Shown here piece after piece: positions 1 to 14,100 of a stretch of 64,000 nt of DNA. The DNA comes from Arenicola marina. Its lineage: Eukaryota; Annelida; Polychaeta; Arenicolidae. Each line of letters starts with the position of its first letter. Within the stretch, counting starts at the first letter, position 1. The DNA is taken from NCBI GenBank assembly GCA_964019135.1, contig OZ025248.1, positions 10,671,574 to 10,735,573 on the forward strand. Reading direction: 5' to 3'. The notes under the pieces are model-generated. The model had not been told where the DNA came from. It saw only the letters and a program-made list of their open reading frames with translations, and did no database searches. The position numbers and the translations under genes were made by a program.

Positions 1-3000
1 AATACGTTGCGGAGCTGTATTGGTCCATGTCGTTTGCTGAACATACTAAAATGCCGTTCATATATTACTGCTGCGTTCTTCTTTGAGCACTTTAATAAAA
101 GTGTCCTTTATCAGATTTACCAATATAAGCGCGAAAGAATTATCTAAAAAATAAGGTAGTAATGAGAACAAATATTGATCCTTTTTTTGAGATACCACAA
201 ACTGGGCAAAAAAGTATATTTGGCAACTTTCCCTTTCAGTATCGCACATTATATATTTGTAATTATGTAAAAAGGACCTAAATAGATCTTTCCAATTAAC
301 TTAGTATTGTTGTTTTTCTCCGTATAAACAACGCTGTAGGAGCAGCTATAATAGTATAGCCTCACGTCAGCGACACCAATACTCAATCATAGCGCAGCCG
401 TTGCGGAAAAGCTTAAAGAAGAATACATACAACATGAAGGTAACTGCGAGTCAACATAAATAATTGCAGTTTTTATACCATCCATACTGATGGCACAGAG
501 TTATTGCACCGAACGTTTTTGATATCGTAAATATCTTGCTTCATAGACTATTTCATATTTGGTCTTTTGCCAAAAAGCGGAATATCTACGACGCGTCAAA
601 TTGTATGAGGTATAAATTTGTAGCCCAGTGACAAATTTGTGGTATTTTGCTTCGCAATGGGCCAGGGCTGTCTTTATAGTAATGTACACAAGCAGTCCTA
701 TTTGTATATACATGTACATTAACCTGTTTACGCGTATATCCCACGTTGACGGAAACGTGTGGATAACCGGGAAGCACTAGTAACGTAGAACTGACTGTAT
801 CATATTAGATCCACTAATCATATGATTATTTATTAGCAGAATTAGTATTATTAAATTTGTCAATAAATTTCGCCCGAAATCATGTTGATCGATCAACTTT
901 GTTTGATCTGAGAATTTTTGGATTAGGTGATATGCGTACGACCATATTCTTCAGTGAGTATTGGTGCTTCAAACGCCGCTCAAGACTTGACTAATAAATC
1001 TGACAACAGTGGTTTTATAATAAAATGGTCTTCATCAGCATTGTTTCTTTCATGTTGGACCGTTGTCATGGCAGCGTTGTCTACCTGTTGCCTCTGCTGT
1101 TTAGCCCGCGTGCCCATATATAAGTATATGTATGCGTTGTTCAGATAAATGCTCATAATTATATCCAGATAATCTCCTCCTTGAGTTGGTAACGTATGAT
1201 GTGAACGTCCGGTAGGACAGGGGCGTGGAGGCTCTATACTTTCGAGGAAGTAACACGGAGGGCGGGGTGCGGGTGACTCCTAGGCGATTTTTCTTTCCTC
1301 GGAGCCCAGAGGAGATCGCACCTAAAGTGCGGGGATGATCCAGGCTGGGGTGAAAAGAAATTTGCAACGGAGTACCATTTGCACTGCAAAAAGGTATCTA
1401 GATTGGCCCAGACCCCGGCCTGTACAGTCCCTACAACATCCAGTTCATAGGCCCAACGAAATGAGACAAATCACATGGGGCGGGATTAAGTAAAGTTTAC
1501 AAAATATTATCACGTGAGTTGTCTTTTCTATATATATACTCTCTGTTGAGCTGCTTTTTCCGAACTTAAAAGAATTAAAGTGATTCACAGGCTTTGTTTG
1601 AAAGGGGGCGGAAACGAAACAACCGTGGTCTGAGTTAAGGGAAAAATCGACATTCGACACTGAGAATTTTGCAAATTCGACCCTGGACACTGGATTTAGG
1701 CCCCTCTTCCAGACCCCCAATACTTCAACCATGATGCTAGATACTGCATAAAGCAGTGAAGAAGCTCCGCAATGACGATGGTAGATCCTGATAAGACCAT
1801 AATAAATATGACGAAGACCACGGCAGACGCTGCAGACATCAGACTTCAGCCAACGTACAGACTGCTAAAGGAATCGCGACACACAACGGGTACAGCCGCA
1901 TGGCAGCCACCCTCCCGCCTCCCCCGTCTCGCCACAAAGAAAGCCAAGTGGAGCGACTAGACCTGACAGCTAAGCAATTCCGGGGAACCCAATAACCACG
2001 TGAGGAACACATGGCACCCACAGACAAGGAGATATTGGCTGCCAGGCTTCATATGATCTGACAACCCTGCCCTGGGCAGCCGGGTGCAAGCGAAATTGAG
2101 GACGGACTGCTTCCAACATGAAGCATAAAGCTCCAGTCGTAAAAATCTTAGACCAATGTCTACAGAAATCTATATACCGCGCCTTGTTGTGGCGAGGTGT
2201 TGTTGGATATTGGGTCAACAACTGGTCTCCCGTCCAAGCTATTTACTTCCGCAGTAACACATATGGTGTCGACGCTTCGGTTGGTTCCTATCGATTCTTG
2301 CGAGAACCACCATCATGATTATTTGTCGGTTTTTTAAGACGAAATTGTTCCATTTTCGTCTTATGTCGGTGTGTTCGATTAGCATCTGTTTGTCACGCGG
2401 CGCATTATCTTTCGAACGCCTTGAGATATCAACTTCCAAATTCACAGAAAGATGCGGAGTGGCAATCGTCAGGCTAAGTTGGTACATGGGCCATGTAGGT
2501 CAAAGGTCAAGGCCACAGGAATTTTTCGAAATTCGCTTAACCATTGAAAGATAGGAACAAAAATCGCTATAGCGTTCCCAGTTTTTACTTAATGATGCTC
2601 AAAATTAATTCACGTGTTGGGTTCACATGTACCTTGTATACAGTGTTTCAATTTTGAAAATCCTCCGAATAGTTCAATACTGCAAAAAAATTCCCAAAGT
2701 TTAACATGGGATCCCACGGCAGCATTTTGGCGGGAACATGGTCTCAATTTTTTCGTGAAGGTTACAAGTGAGACAAACGTCACCGGGCGTGCTACATGAC
2801 ATCAGTAATTGGGCACGAATAACTATATTGATCAAGGTCACGCTTCCAAGGCCAAGGTCACAGCAAGGTCATGGTCACGAAACAGATTTTCCCGCGTATC
2901 TCCGTTAATATCGGGTCTAGAGATTCGCTATTTGTTTGAGAGTATTCGTCAGGGAGAGGCGATGACGCAGTACTCGCTCAGATTTTCCGGATACTGAACG

Positions 3001-4575
3001 ATTTTCGAGTAATCGGCCAATCAATATTCAGCGTACGTGTCAAGTGGCGTTTTGAACTTTGCAAGGCCATAACTCGGTCAATATATTTGAGCTAGGGAGC
3101 CCAGATTTGGCATGAATGGAGAGACAAATGTGAGCTAGGTGGGTCGAAACCACCTCAGAATTGCTCTAGGACGCTTAGTTTGGCCGCTAGAGCGCTCGCA
3201 AGAGGTGCACCCCCCTCCATGCCGACGCTCCCATTATGAGTCAACGGCGATATGGACCGGCACTCTTTCGGGGCTGCGATGGCCGCCGTTCGCTTAATAG
3301 CGACGCTAGAGAGTCGGGACCGGTTGCAAAAGACGGGCAAACGTCGACTTGGGTATGGAAACCGCCTTCGTTTTTTGCCTATTACGCTTAGTTCCGCCGC
3401 TAGGGGGCTCCGTAATTCAGCGATGACGAGTCCGAGAAGAGCGATTAGGGCGTGACCAAGGACGCCTAGAAAGTCGGGATTCGAACGCATTCACTCTAAA
3501 CGACGCCCCCGACCTGGCAAAATAGCCCGCGTTCAACAGCAGCCGTTAGATGGCGCTCGTCCAGCACATCACGATATTTGGGGTCCAATTTGGGCTAATT
3601 TGCGCTTTCAGCCAGCAATTTGGCCTGGCTACAACTTTCAGTGGGCGATATGGTCTAGAAACGCCAGGCCGAACAACCAATGAGCGAGCGGCCATGGGTC
3701 TTAAAATGGTCGAAATAGTCCCCAAACTCCCATTTTCGTCCCTTCTCAAGCTCTGCTTGACCGTCTAGTCTTGGATGTAGCAGAGGAGCACAGACTTGAG
3801 TACATCAAGTGGCGTATGATGGACATATTTATGTCCGCACAGGAGGCTACTAGAATGCCCATTGGCTACTGTCAGCACAGACAACATTCGTCATGTCTGC
3901 TGTCTGTTAACGTCTCACTGTTTAGTAGGTCTCGAAACTGCGGAAGCGCCTCCTGTTGCTGTTCACCTTCAAGTATGACGTCTCGTGTGCAATTTCCCAA
4001 GCCCAAGCTCATCGTCGTGAGTTCAGACCGAGAATTGCTACCCGATCTCCCAGCAGAGGGCGTTACGCTTGCGCCATAGTCCCTCTGCCCCACGTCAAAA
4101 TTAACCATCAGAATTATCCTTCATACGTGAAAATTGAAATGAATCTAATCGAAGATAAATTCGCAGTTTGGCATCAAATACACCACTGTTTAACATTTAC
4201 TGTGCCACTGGTACCATACCGGACGAATGCACTTGCGTTTGATTAATTTGAAGCCATGTTACTTTCGAACTATATTTTCGAGTGCGGTCGAGGTCAAATG
4301 CGTGAAGCGTTTTGAACTTTGACCCCGTGTTATTTTGAAATATTTTTTCGCATAACTCCTCCGTTGTGATCATTCGACAACGCAATGTCTATATTTTTCA
4401 AATTCTGCATCGAAAATTCAATATTCAATCTAAACCCTCTGAAACCATTCGTGACCCCAGGACCGTTGGGGTCAACTGTGAGGTAGGCTGTGACGCGGGG
4501 CAGAGGTGATGTGAGGAACAAGCTCCCTCTGCCGGTAGAGTGGTTGCAACCATGTATCTCTTATGTGACGCCAAA
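1..4575. other. Region without a recognised gene (repeat-derived DNA)
   Basis: No exon series, conserved domain or RNA gene was recognised here. The open frames are short and on both strands. Positions about 2480-2900 contain strings of GGTCA-type words and read like a decayed dispersed repeat. Positions 3160-3480 contain two similar stretches (near 3171 and near 3384) with CGCTTAGTT and a CCGCTAG motif, giving overlapping frames on both strands that look like repeat shadows. A segment near 1645-1690 matches, in inverted orientation, a segment near 5259-5305, so both probably come from one repeat family. The region lies downstream of the 3' end of DENND6. Confidence 0.6.
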
Positions 4576-4988
4576 TTAAAGTTGCATGTGGAGCTCATTC
4601 CCGCCAAAAGTAAAGAGGTCAAAATACAAATAAGAATCAGTCCTTGAATCGTTCAAGATTGGTTTTGTCTGTACTCCACCCATGCCAGACTGCCAAATAG
4701 TGTCTCTTAGCCTTGCCCGTGATATCAATTTACCACAAATTTTCATTTCAGTGGTAAACGTCATCAGTTTGTGTGCTTCGCGATGCTTTGTTATAAGTAG
4801 CAGTGCCGCGACAGAGTGCTGTGGTGTCGCGGGATAGACACGTTTGCCACACCACAGCCGAATAGAAACGGCGAAGTTTATCAGGTTTCTGAATTTATGG
4901 AATGGAACAATCGAGTTTTCTGCAAATTTTGATATAAATTTCGCCTGGGTTTAGTTTTGGCGGGAAAGAACTCGACATGCAACTTTAA
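4576..4988 (-). mobile_element. Non-autonomous inverted-repeat element flanked by TTAA, copy A
   Basis: Both ends read TTAA followed by a terminal inverted repeat of about 35 bp (AAGTTGCATGT... then CCCGCCAAAA). The body has no coding capacity. A second copy in opposite orientation lies at 32700-33107 and matches over the full length with scattered substitutions and small indels. Two full-length copies with shared ends define the element boundaries. The TTAA flanks would fit a piggyBac-like target site, or TAA/TTA for a Harbinger-like one; the superfamily is not settled by what is visible. Confidence 0.75.
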
Positions 4989-7900
4989 GATATTTGTGTC
5001 CCCTATCCTCCTTCGTCGGAATAGGTCATGTAAGAAGGAGCGGAATTCAATTACAGACCCTATGGCGAACTACGCCAAAGGTATACGCAACATTCGGGGA
5101 AGAATTTAGGGGAATGACAGAAGGGATACCCTATCAAATGAAAGGAAGCGAAAATCAGCTATTTTCCTGGGCCAGTGGTAGTGAAATTATTCTCTTTTGC
5201 CTATTGTTAATGTTAAAAAAACTAAATAAATATGATATGAATTGCTATTGTAAGGGGTGGTCCAGTGTCGATTTTTCAAAATTCTCCGTGTCGAATGTCG
5301 ATTGTTCACGTTTCGTGTTGCTTTTTGGCTAAGTAGGTAGGTAACAAAGTATGGCAAAAATTTGTCTGGTGAGAAGATCTCGTTTGGTGAAGACACACAG
5401 GCTATTTTCGCGTTTCTATGGCAAAGAAAAACATACATATGAGGATGCATTGTTGGCTAGCATTGACGATAGATGTACGTTCATGTTAAGCTATAAAGTG
5501 CCTTCGATACATTTCATGTCAAAATAAGGACCTTCGACGTAAAAAGTAAATGTCCACATAGACAGATAGAACTATGTAAGTAATCGAGCATCTTTTTGCC
5601 TATTCGCCTACCTCGACCCCATTCGGCCTGTGAGAAGGGCATTTTGTGTGAATGCACTGTTTTCCTTGCCGACAAGCCCCTTCAAACGAGGTAGGTGAGG
5701 CGTGTCGCTTCAAACTACAAAAGCATTTCAGCCATATATTCTCTCGCAGGGTATCACCGATATTTTTGTTTTGTTTGAATGTTTCGCTGTTTACGTGGCA
5801 TCCATATATTCTTCCCTCGCAGTGTAGCACCGATGTTCGTTTTTTTCTTTGAAGGTCTGACTGTTTACGTGGCATCCATGCCATCGGTGATATTATAACT
5901 ACCGCAAGCATTTACATTTTACAATCTGGCTCGCTCAAGGATCCACAATTTCACAATGTCTAAACTTTTATTGAAATGGTTGAGTTGAGTGAGACACATA
6001 TATGCTAGTAATGAATACAGATGATATACGAATCGAGAACGATGCCAAGCGAAAGACAAACAGCGAAAAGCTAGTACAGCACCAAGGGTTACATATGCAC
6101 GAACACGAGACAAACTTTTACATCATAAAAATAATTTATACATGACTATTCATATGCCATCTCACATAATGTCGTTTTGATCAACCATCACAGTTTAACT
6201 CGATACCCATATGGTTTCTTCATCACCACGGCGATCTCAACAGCAGATATCCGCCGTTTACTAACCCCATCATGATTCCATTTAATCTAAGGTGGAGTCG
6301 CTGCCACTTGTCTTTCACAAGCAGGCGCGTCCATTTAAACTGTAACGTATTTCTACTATTTTCACAAATTGAATATACATATATACTTAGTCGTAGATAT
6401 ATCTAGTCACTTTAAGTATCCACACTATAATATCCAAAACTTCAAACATCTTTTGAAGTTCTGTCACCTCTTGAGCAATTCTCGGAGTTCGTCGAATAGC
6501 TCAGTCACATAAACATGATATCCGCGGTTTATGTCTATAGCTTCCACTCCATTGCCTACTTATATTTCATTCCTGCTTCCGTTTGCCGCAGATATAAATG
6601 AATACACCCACATCGGTCACGTACAACGCTCATAATCACTCCACAATAATATTTGTTTTATAGACAGCAAATTTTAGCCACAGTCGTATTTATGGACATA
6701 TCGTGGAAGCCGGGATCCTGACAAAAACATCTCGAAGAAGAAGGGACATTCTGCAAACGCTCGTTTGGTAGAGATAACCATGCATGCGATGCACATTTGA
6801 AAAGAGTACAGCATAACCATGATTGGCCAATCAATCAAAGGAAGGTGCGGACCCTAAACCACCATGACGCACCATTGAATAAAAATCCAAAATTCACCTT
6901 TTAGAATGCACCTACAGACGAACACAAGTTTAAATAATAACTTTACAATGATGCTGATAAATAAGTAAACCACTGACGACTACGTATGCGTCTAAATAAA
7001 CAATTTTTTTTTTTTAAACTTAATCATGTCATATCTTACGTATTTCAGATTGTTATATTATACACATAAATAATGCTTCACTTTCAATGAGCACGAGAAC
7101 AGGTCGAAAACTACACTGTACCAACCGGCTGAAAGCAAACGACTGAACGGCACGACGATACTCCAGTATCCGCCATATCAGTGTCATTCTTTACTTGGTT
7201 AATGGTGGGTACCCTTGGCAATAGTACACGCGGGGGTGTGAGATAGCGGGATGCACCACCGTTATAATCCCAGATCTGGCTCTCAAACATATTAAAGGCG
7301 TTTCCGCGAAGCATCGATAACTAGGTGTCTACCAACTTATCCATCACCAGAGCGTTTGTACATGTATGAAGCTCAACAAGTTACTAATAACCGAAAAGTG
7401 TTCGTTACGATATTTCCGGCTGATATCCGGTATCCTGATATCTGATAACTATCCCGTGAGACAACTTTTGTCGGAGATACGACGACATTCGAGGGTAAAC
7501 AGGGACGACTACAAGAAACGTGTAAATAATAATACTGGGAGACTTCAATACAAGGTTATATCATAGCAGTGTTTGCCTCTCTACAAGACAATAAAGACTA
7601 GACGTATGTGAATATCAATAATGTGTTTAGTATAACGGGTGCTTACCGTCACGGCTGAATTGCGCTTAGCGACTGTATATTGGTAACTCACTTTGACTCC
7701 TGCGCCACTGGACAACCCACAAGTAAGTGATTACGGGCAGGTCGACCACTCTCCACGATTTCCATGGTGTCGCGGTGTAGTACGCTGCCCAATAATGATG
7801 AACAACTGGTAAATACCAGCACTGGTCCTCTGCATACAATGTATTAGCAATGCCACCGAATCTTATCTTTAAGCGCTAACGGAACGATAATGGCCAAGAA

Positions 7901-8999
7901 ATATTTACCGATTTAACGAAAAGTACAAAATTGAGCTGTTATATGTTTTAATTTCCTACGTGTAAATTTCAAATTTTAAAACTTAATTTCTGCTGGTTGT
8001 ATTTACAATGACCCTGACTCCGGCCCCGTCTGGCACAATGATACATTGTGGCATCACTTGGAGCTAATATGGGTGGAGCTACGTCAATGCTGCCAACCTC
8101 ATAAGAGAAACTACTAATTCCGTGATGCAACACCGAAACCAGTACCACCTGGTGATTGCCTAGTCTACTAATCAGTTTAGTAACAAAATTGGTCATTATT
8201 TTTACCGAGTCTGTTGACAAAAATGCTGTATTTTTACATCTATTTGTAAGTCAGGAAATTACAATTCCATTATACGCATAACGAACTTAAATACTACACG
8301 TTGGACGATCATATTTAGTTTCCCCGACAGATAGTGACAAATCACTACTTGCTACCTCCTCTAATAATATTTAGTCCCAGTCACCTTTGTCAGAGCTGAG
8401 AAATCAATTATAGACATTATCAACTTTTCAGAGAATTTCTTTTCTTAACTTTTCATAAAATTTAGATTGCAAGAAAACGTTTCTTCGTGTTAACATTTTC
8501 AGCACATTATTAGCGAAAACGTCCTAAAGGAAAGCCTGTCTTTTCAATGTATAGCATCCATTTTTATGTAGTATCATTCCAGTGACTGCCTCACATCTCT
8601 CCCTCACCTAGCCCCCTAGCAATGATAATGCAGTACTACAACAACACATAAAATAATCATCATTAAAAAGAGTTCAAAGTCCAAGCAAAATGTATTATTA
8701 CAGAACTAAATTCGCTAAAAAATCATCAAATTCTTAAATAAGCACGCAAACAAAATACTAGCCACTGCTGTTTCAGCGAGTGGTGGTACGATTCACTGCA
8801 GACATATTGTCCTGGTGACACTGACACTGGAGTTTCCATGCCGGAGTATTGCCACGACGCGTCCTGCACAGTGATTCACATACTGGCCAGAGATTTCGAG
8901 GAGTATTGTGGCGTTGACGCCCCCAAACCGCCGGGACGAGTTACCTAGAGTTTTATACTAGAATCCATGTCGAATGGTGCCTGCACACAGCGACAGGCT
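4989..8999. other. Region without a recognised gene, 3' flank of DENND6
   Basis: AT-rich non-coding sequence. No splice-bounded coding segments with recognisable similarity were found on either strand. The part next to 9000 should contain the DENND6 3' UTR, because transcription runs leftwards. A TTTAAT (ATTAAA on the minus strand) near 7945 could be a weak polyadenylation hexamer, but I cannot place the transcript end with confidence. Confidence 0.55.
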
Positions 9000-11147
9000 T
9001 CAGTTGCTCTTCAGCACAGACTGGAGGTCCTCGGGCAACGATCGGATGATAGTATCGTGGTGCGACTGCAGCTTGTAGATGACGTCGGGTTCCAGGAAGA
9101 TGCGATTGTTATTGGCACTTGACTGAAACATGACATACGGTGAAACTTATATAGTGACGCGGAACTATTTAACCGATAAATCGTTAAGGAAAAACTAATA
9201 AAACTTTACCGGAAGTAAATATTCTCATTGAATCCATAAAGAGGCCATCTGTATTTTGAAATCACCTCTATTAAGCGGCCATCTCTATTCCGAAACCACC
9301 TCTATTACACGGCCATCTCTATTCCGAATTTAACTCTATTACACGGCCATCTCTATTCCGAAATCAGCTCTGTTACACGGCCACCTCTATTCCGAAATCA
9401 GCTCTATTACACGGCCATCTCTATTCCGAATGTAACTCGATTACGCGGCCACCTCTATATAGTCGCCATGTAGTGTCACTCCAGCTGCATCAACTCCAAC
9501 GGCCATCTCTATTCCAAAATCAGCTCTGTTACACGGCCATCTCTATTCCAAAATCACCTCTATTACGCGGCCATCTCTATTCCGAAATCAGCTCTGTTAC
9601 ACGGCCACCTCTATTCCGAAATCAGCTCTATTACACGGCCATCTCTATTCCGAATGTAACTCGATTACGCGGCCACCTCTATATAGTCGCCATGTAGTGT
9701 CACTCCAGCTGCATAGACGATAATCTTGTGCACGCCCGATTTTACTATGTCGACCAAACCAATATTTTTCACAATTGTGCGATACAAAGCAGCAATGAGA
9801 AACTCGATAATCAACGTTGCATTATACAGACACAAACCAAATCGAAAACTCGATTCTTCTAATTTTACCCCACATAACAGCTGTTTCTTGGCAAGTGTTC
9901 CATGTAATCACGGGTATATTTCAAAACGAACCTCCGCTTACTGGCAACAACACTTTCATACGGCCTTTCTACTGACTCAACTCATTTAAAACTTTCCTAA
10001 GGTTACTCGTGCACGTACCAGTTTTTCGCGAAGTCTCAAAATGAGATCCACCACTTCCACTTCCTGTTTATCCTGGATCCAGTTGACCAAATCCTGGAGG
10101 GAAATACAAACACTGTCAATAACAGCCTTGGATATTTGTGGTTAAATGGCCAACATCTGCATCATGGTCAGCCTCTGTTTAAAGCAGCCTACTTACATGC
10201 GCCATCTTAATTTTTTGAAAATTTGAAAATTATTCCGCGGTCGACATAACATAGAATACCGCACAGCGAACAGGCGCACAGGGATATAAAGCCGGCCACC
10301 AACTTCTGCTCCGGTGAACAAATTTGCTTCTCTCCGGATAGCCCACAGGCTTTCAGGATTTAAATTACAGACAGAATATACTTATTTGACATGGAGAAGA
10401 GGTTGGTAACACAAAACGTTACAGAATATATCACTTTAAAGAACAATTAAGAGGTTAACCGGGAAAAGTGGGCACGTTAAGATCAGCGGTTTAAGTGAAA
10501 ACACTCATATCGCAACACCGAGCGTTTCAATTTCTGATCAGTGCAATTGCGGTCACCAGATGGCGCCACTCACCGACTGGCAGAGCGCTTCCACGTGGAG
10601 TGCCTGCAACTTCTGATTGACCTCTTCCTGGCGGTACAACAACCAGCCCTCAAAGTTAGCACTCCGGAAGAAACGTCTGTAAGTAGATCAGAACATACAG
10701 AACACTAATAATGCTGTATACCAAATAACTATAGGAAAAGAAAACTATAAACACCAGAAACAAGAACACAATAATCAGATCCCGCCATCCCCAAATCACC
10801 CAGTGTCTGGCTTCCCCCTATTGTCAGATCCAGGATCCGGTCAATCATATCAGATCAAGATCCATGGTTCGACTATTAAATTTTCAATCCATGGTCTGAC
10901 TATTAAAACTGTCATGTCCAAAGTATCACTATTCCGCTCAGCGATCCAGAACCAAGATTGGTCGAATACAAGCCCACACCCACCTGTAGAGTCCGACCCA
11001 GTCGCCCTTGAGCCCGGAGGTCAGCTGCGGCCCGGATGTCTCAATGGTCTTCAGGAACTCTTCGGGATCAAAGTTTTTAAGCCGCGGCGGCCCTTTGTGC
11101 GGAGAGATGTTTCTCTGGAGCGGCATCAGACTGGCCATGTACCGCTC
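9000..11147 (-). CDS. DENND6: DENND6 exons 17-20 (C-terminal region) and stop
   Basis: Exon coordinates: 17, 10984-11147; 18, 10574-10676; 19, 10019-10093; 20, 9000-9122. They encode residues 422-575. Exon 17 carries [16 protein letters not shown] and [16 protein letters not shown], exon 18 [20 protein letters not shown], exon 19 [15 protein letters not shown] and exon 20 the end [16 protein letters not shown] followed by TGA at 9000-9002. The C-terminal LPEDLQ string is typical of the family end, so the protein is full length. Confidence 0.94.
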
Positions 11148-14100
11148 CTGAAGCACACATGAAGGTCATACTTGTACAGTTGGGTGGAGAGAAGTTATTC
11201 CTGGAGATATTCCACTGGGCATTTACATCTGAATAAGGACCCTATGGATATATAGACTGTTGGAGCCGTTTCAACATATGGTTTTGCATTACCACAAGCC
11301 ATCGACAAGAAATTACAGTATCAAATTATGAATAGACAACTTCTCCACACAAATGTCGCTACATAGATTTCTCATTATTAGATTAGGCAGCGTATTACGC
11401 AAGTGTTATCAACTATAAAGTGTACCATTGTTGACTGGCAAAGTACATAATCGACTCACCAGGGGGATCATGAAGCTCTGCGTTAGTTCCAGTAAGTACC
11501 GCTTGAGCATTGCGTTCTGCACCTCCACGGGTCGCTTGGTTTGGATGCCCTGAGAAGTAGAAACCGGGGGAAATTTCTATGACAAAAGCACAATTTGAAA
11601 TCAATTAGTAGGAGCTGAACGTTCAGGGTTATAAATCTCAAACGATTGAGTAACACGTTAACAATTGTTTGGATTTAACATGTTAATCGTGACCTTATGA
11701 TGAGATATATGTTATCTGATGTTGATACAAATCGTCATATATTGTATATATTCCGGTATATGATGCGGAGTTTATTATAAATATAATAGTGTTTACCTTG
11801 ACTAATCTCTTGAGGATGGTCTTGTCCTTGTTGAGGTAAGACTTGTAGCGTGTATAAACACCTAGAGACAAGACACTATGATAAGCAAACCTTGGTCGTA
11901 AACAGATTATTTGTAGCTTCCGCGCAATATATCACGATAAAATAAGTATAACATTTCCACCTGAATGAAGCGACTTATCTAACCATTGCCAAATTACATA
12001 TATTCGTTCTTGTCAGAGGCAAATAGATCCGTTATTTCTGATGATCCAACTATGTATGATTTATTGATTGAAAAATAAAGAGGAGTGTATTGAAGTACTG
12101 GGCGGTTGATTAGCAATCGGCAATTCCTTAGATACAATATAGACTGATTTATAGGTATGATACGTCGACTGTGTGAGACCAAATACGTAAGGCATAAATA
12201 CATCATTTTCCTTACCAGGCTTGGAGTCCAGAGTTTTCAAGTTGCCGCCTTTCCTTGCTTTGTTGGCAGCCTTGGGTCCCGCTGATAGAGAACAAAGATA
12301 GTAGCATACAACCATCACAACAGCAATACATCCTTAAATCGACTAAAATTTTTTTTAAAAATCCCGTTCTCAGCAAAATCATTATAATCAATTACGAGGT
12401 ACGTAGCCTGGTTTATTTCATATTTAATTACGCGAAGCACTGTGGCACGAATTGCATACTTACTGCCCAGCATCTCCCCAATTCTGACAATGTGAGGCCA
12501 ATGCTGGAGCGTCTTGGCGAAGAAGGGATTAGTCACTCCGAGAATCACCGTTGGACTGTGGTAACAACAAGGACAAGGTATTGCCATATCCCAACATAAT
12601 ATCACGACTGAATGAGTCAATAGGTGCTGATCCCGAACGAGCTGGTACATGAATATTACCACTATAAAACTTGTCTAAACCCAGAGTCCTACCAGACACT
12701 TTTACGATTTAAACGCTTGCATAGCGTGTATAGTAGATTCGGATACGCGACCCATAACTTGATGATCGAATAGGGTCGACATTTAAATCTACCCTTCGAA
12801 GAAAGGATATGCGTCCATTTTCAACGCGTCGGTGTGGATGAAGTCTAGTCACAAGTTTACTTTTTACTAAAGTGCCCATTGTATGACGATATTGGTGAAA
12901 TCTACATACATAATTACTATTATACCTACCCAACAAGGGATACATTTGTAGACTTGATGTCCACAATCAAGGAGCTGTTTAATTTTTATGTAAATATCTA
13001 TGCTTGGCTCTCGAAACGAAAACAGGTTACAGAAGATTCCCGCATTCATTTTCATTTCGCCTGCATGTACTGTCATGACCGACTGTCATTTGTTTTTGTT
13101 TATGTACCTTGGCTGGAAGTCAGCCAATACAATATAAACTGTTACTGTTACTGATACCAAACGACACGTGAGACCATCTGTAAACTCCAGGCACCCCGCA
13201 AGAGGATCGATTCATCGAATATTATCGACATTACGTCAATAATAAGCAGAAAGCTGAGGAGGTTACCAGTTGAGCCACGGAGGCACCTTAATAATTAATA
13301 ATAATTAATCATTATAATATGAAAGAAGGACACTTACGGAGCCTGCGTCTTTGTCGTATATTCCTTGAATTCGCTGTCGTGTATCGTGAAGTACGGTCTA
13401 TAGTCTGTGCAATACTTCAAAGGCCAAATCATGCTGCAAAGAACCACAAACGTACTGAATCACACCCAAGAATCATTCACGTGCATCCTTAACAACTTAT
13501 TTTAAACTTATTTTTAACTTATCAGCATATATGCCATTAAAAAATACGAGCAATACACTAACAATTAAAATTAACAAGGTTTGCCTCTTCAACGGAATGA
13601 CACGTTTCTTTATCATAATCGCGCCATTATGGGAAATATAACTTTGATGACACTTTGGTGAAGCACATATGACGGAGACTGAGAGTGTCCCTGATCAACG
13701 AGCGACCTTCAGTGGATTGCACTGCGAACGTCCAAAATTACGACCCAATAATAATGTATATTCGTCCAACTCTAAAGTCTAACTTGTTACTTAAGCATGT
13801 GCATCATTCAGGGTAATCGCAATGAGGAAGACTAGACGGCAAACGGCGCTCGCCTGCTCACCTGACTAGAGCTTCGACCGTATTGGCACAGACTGTGGGG
13901 AGAGATGACATCACCACCAGAGGCTGCAAGACGACAGCCAGGTCTTAGATTAGGTACATCCATGTATACTATACGCAATAATCGTACAGCTCGAGGTAAA
14001 CACAATTCATTAGAGGTAACATTTACATACGGGCGCGTATTTCGATGTTAGAATCCTTCGAAAGTTTTTTTTAACAGAATTCTTTATCTAGTTACCGTTG

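Noticed and set aside
3155..3490. Overlapping frames of 111 (minus) and 67 (plus) codons
   Set aside because: They sit in a stretch with an internal imperfect duplication typical of a dispersed repeat, without splice signals or recognisable domains.
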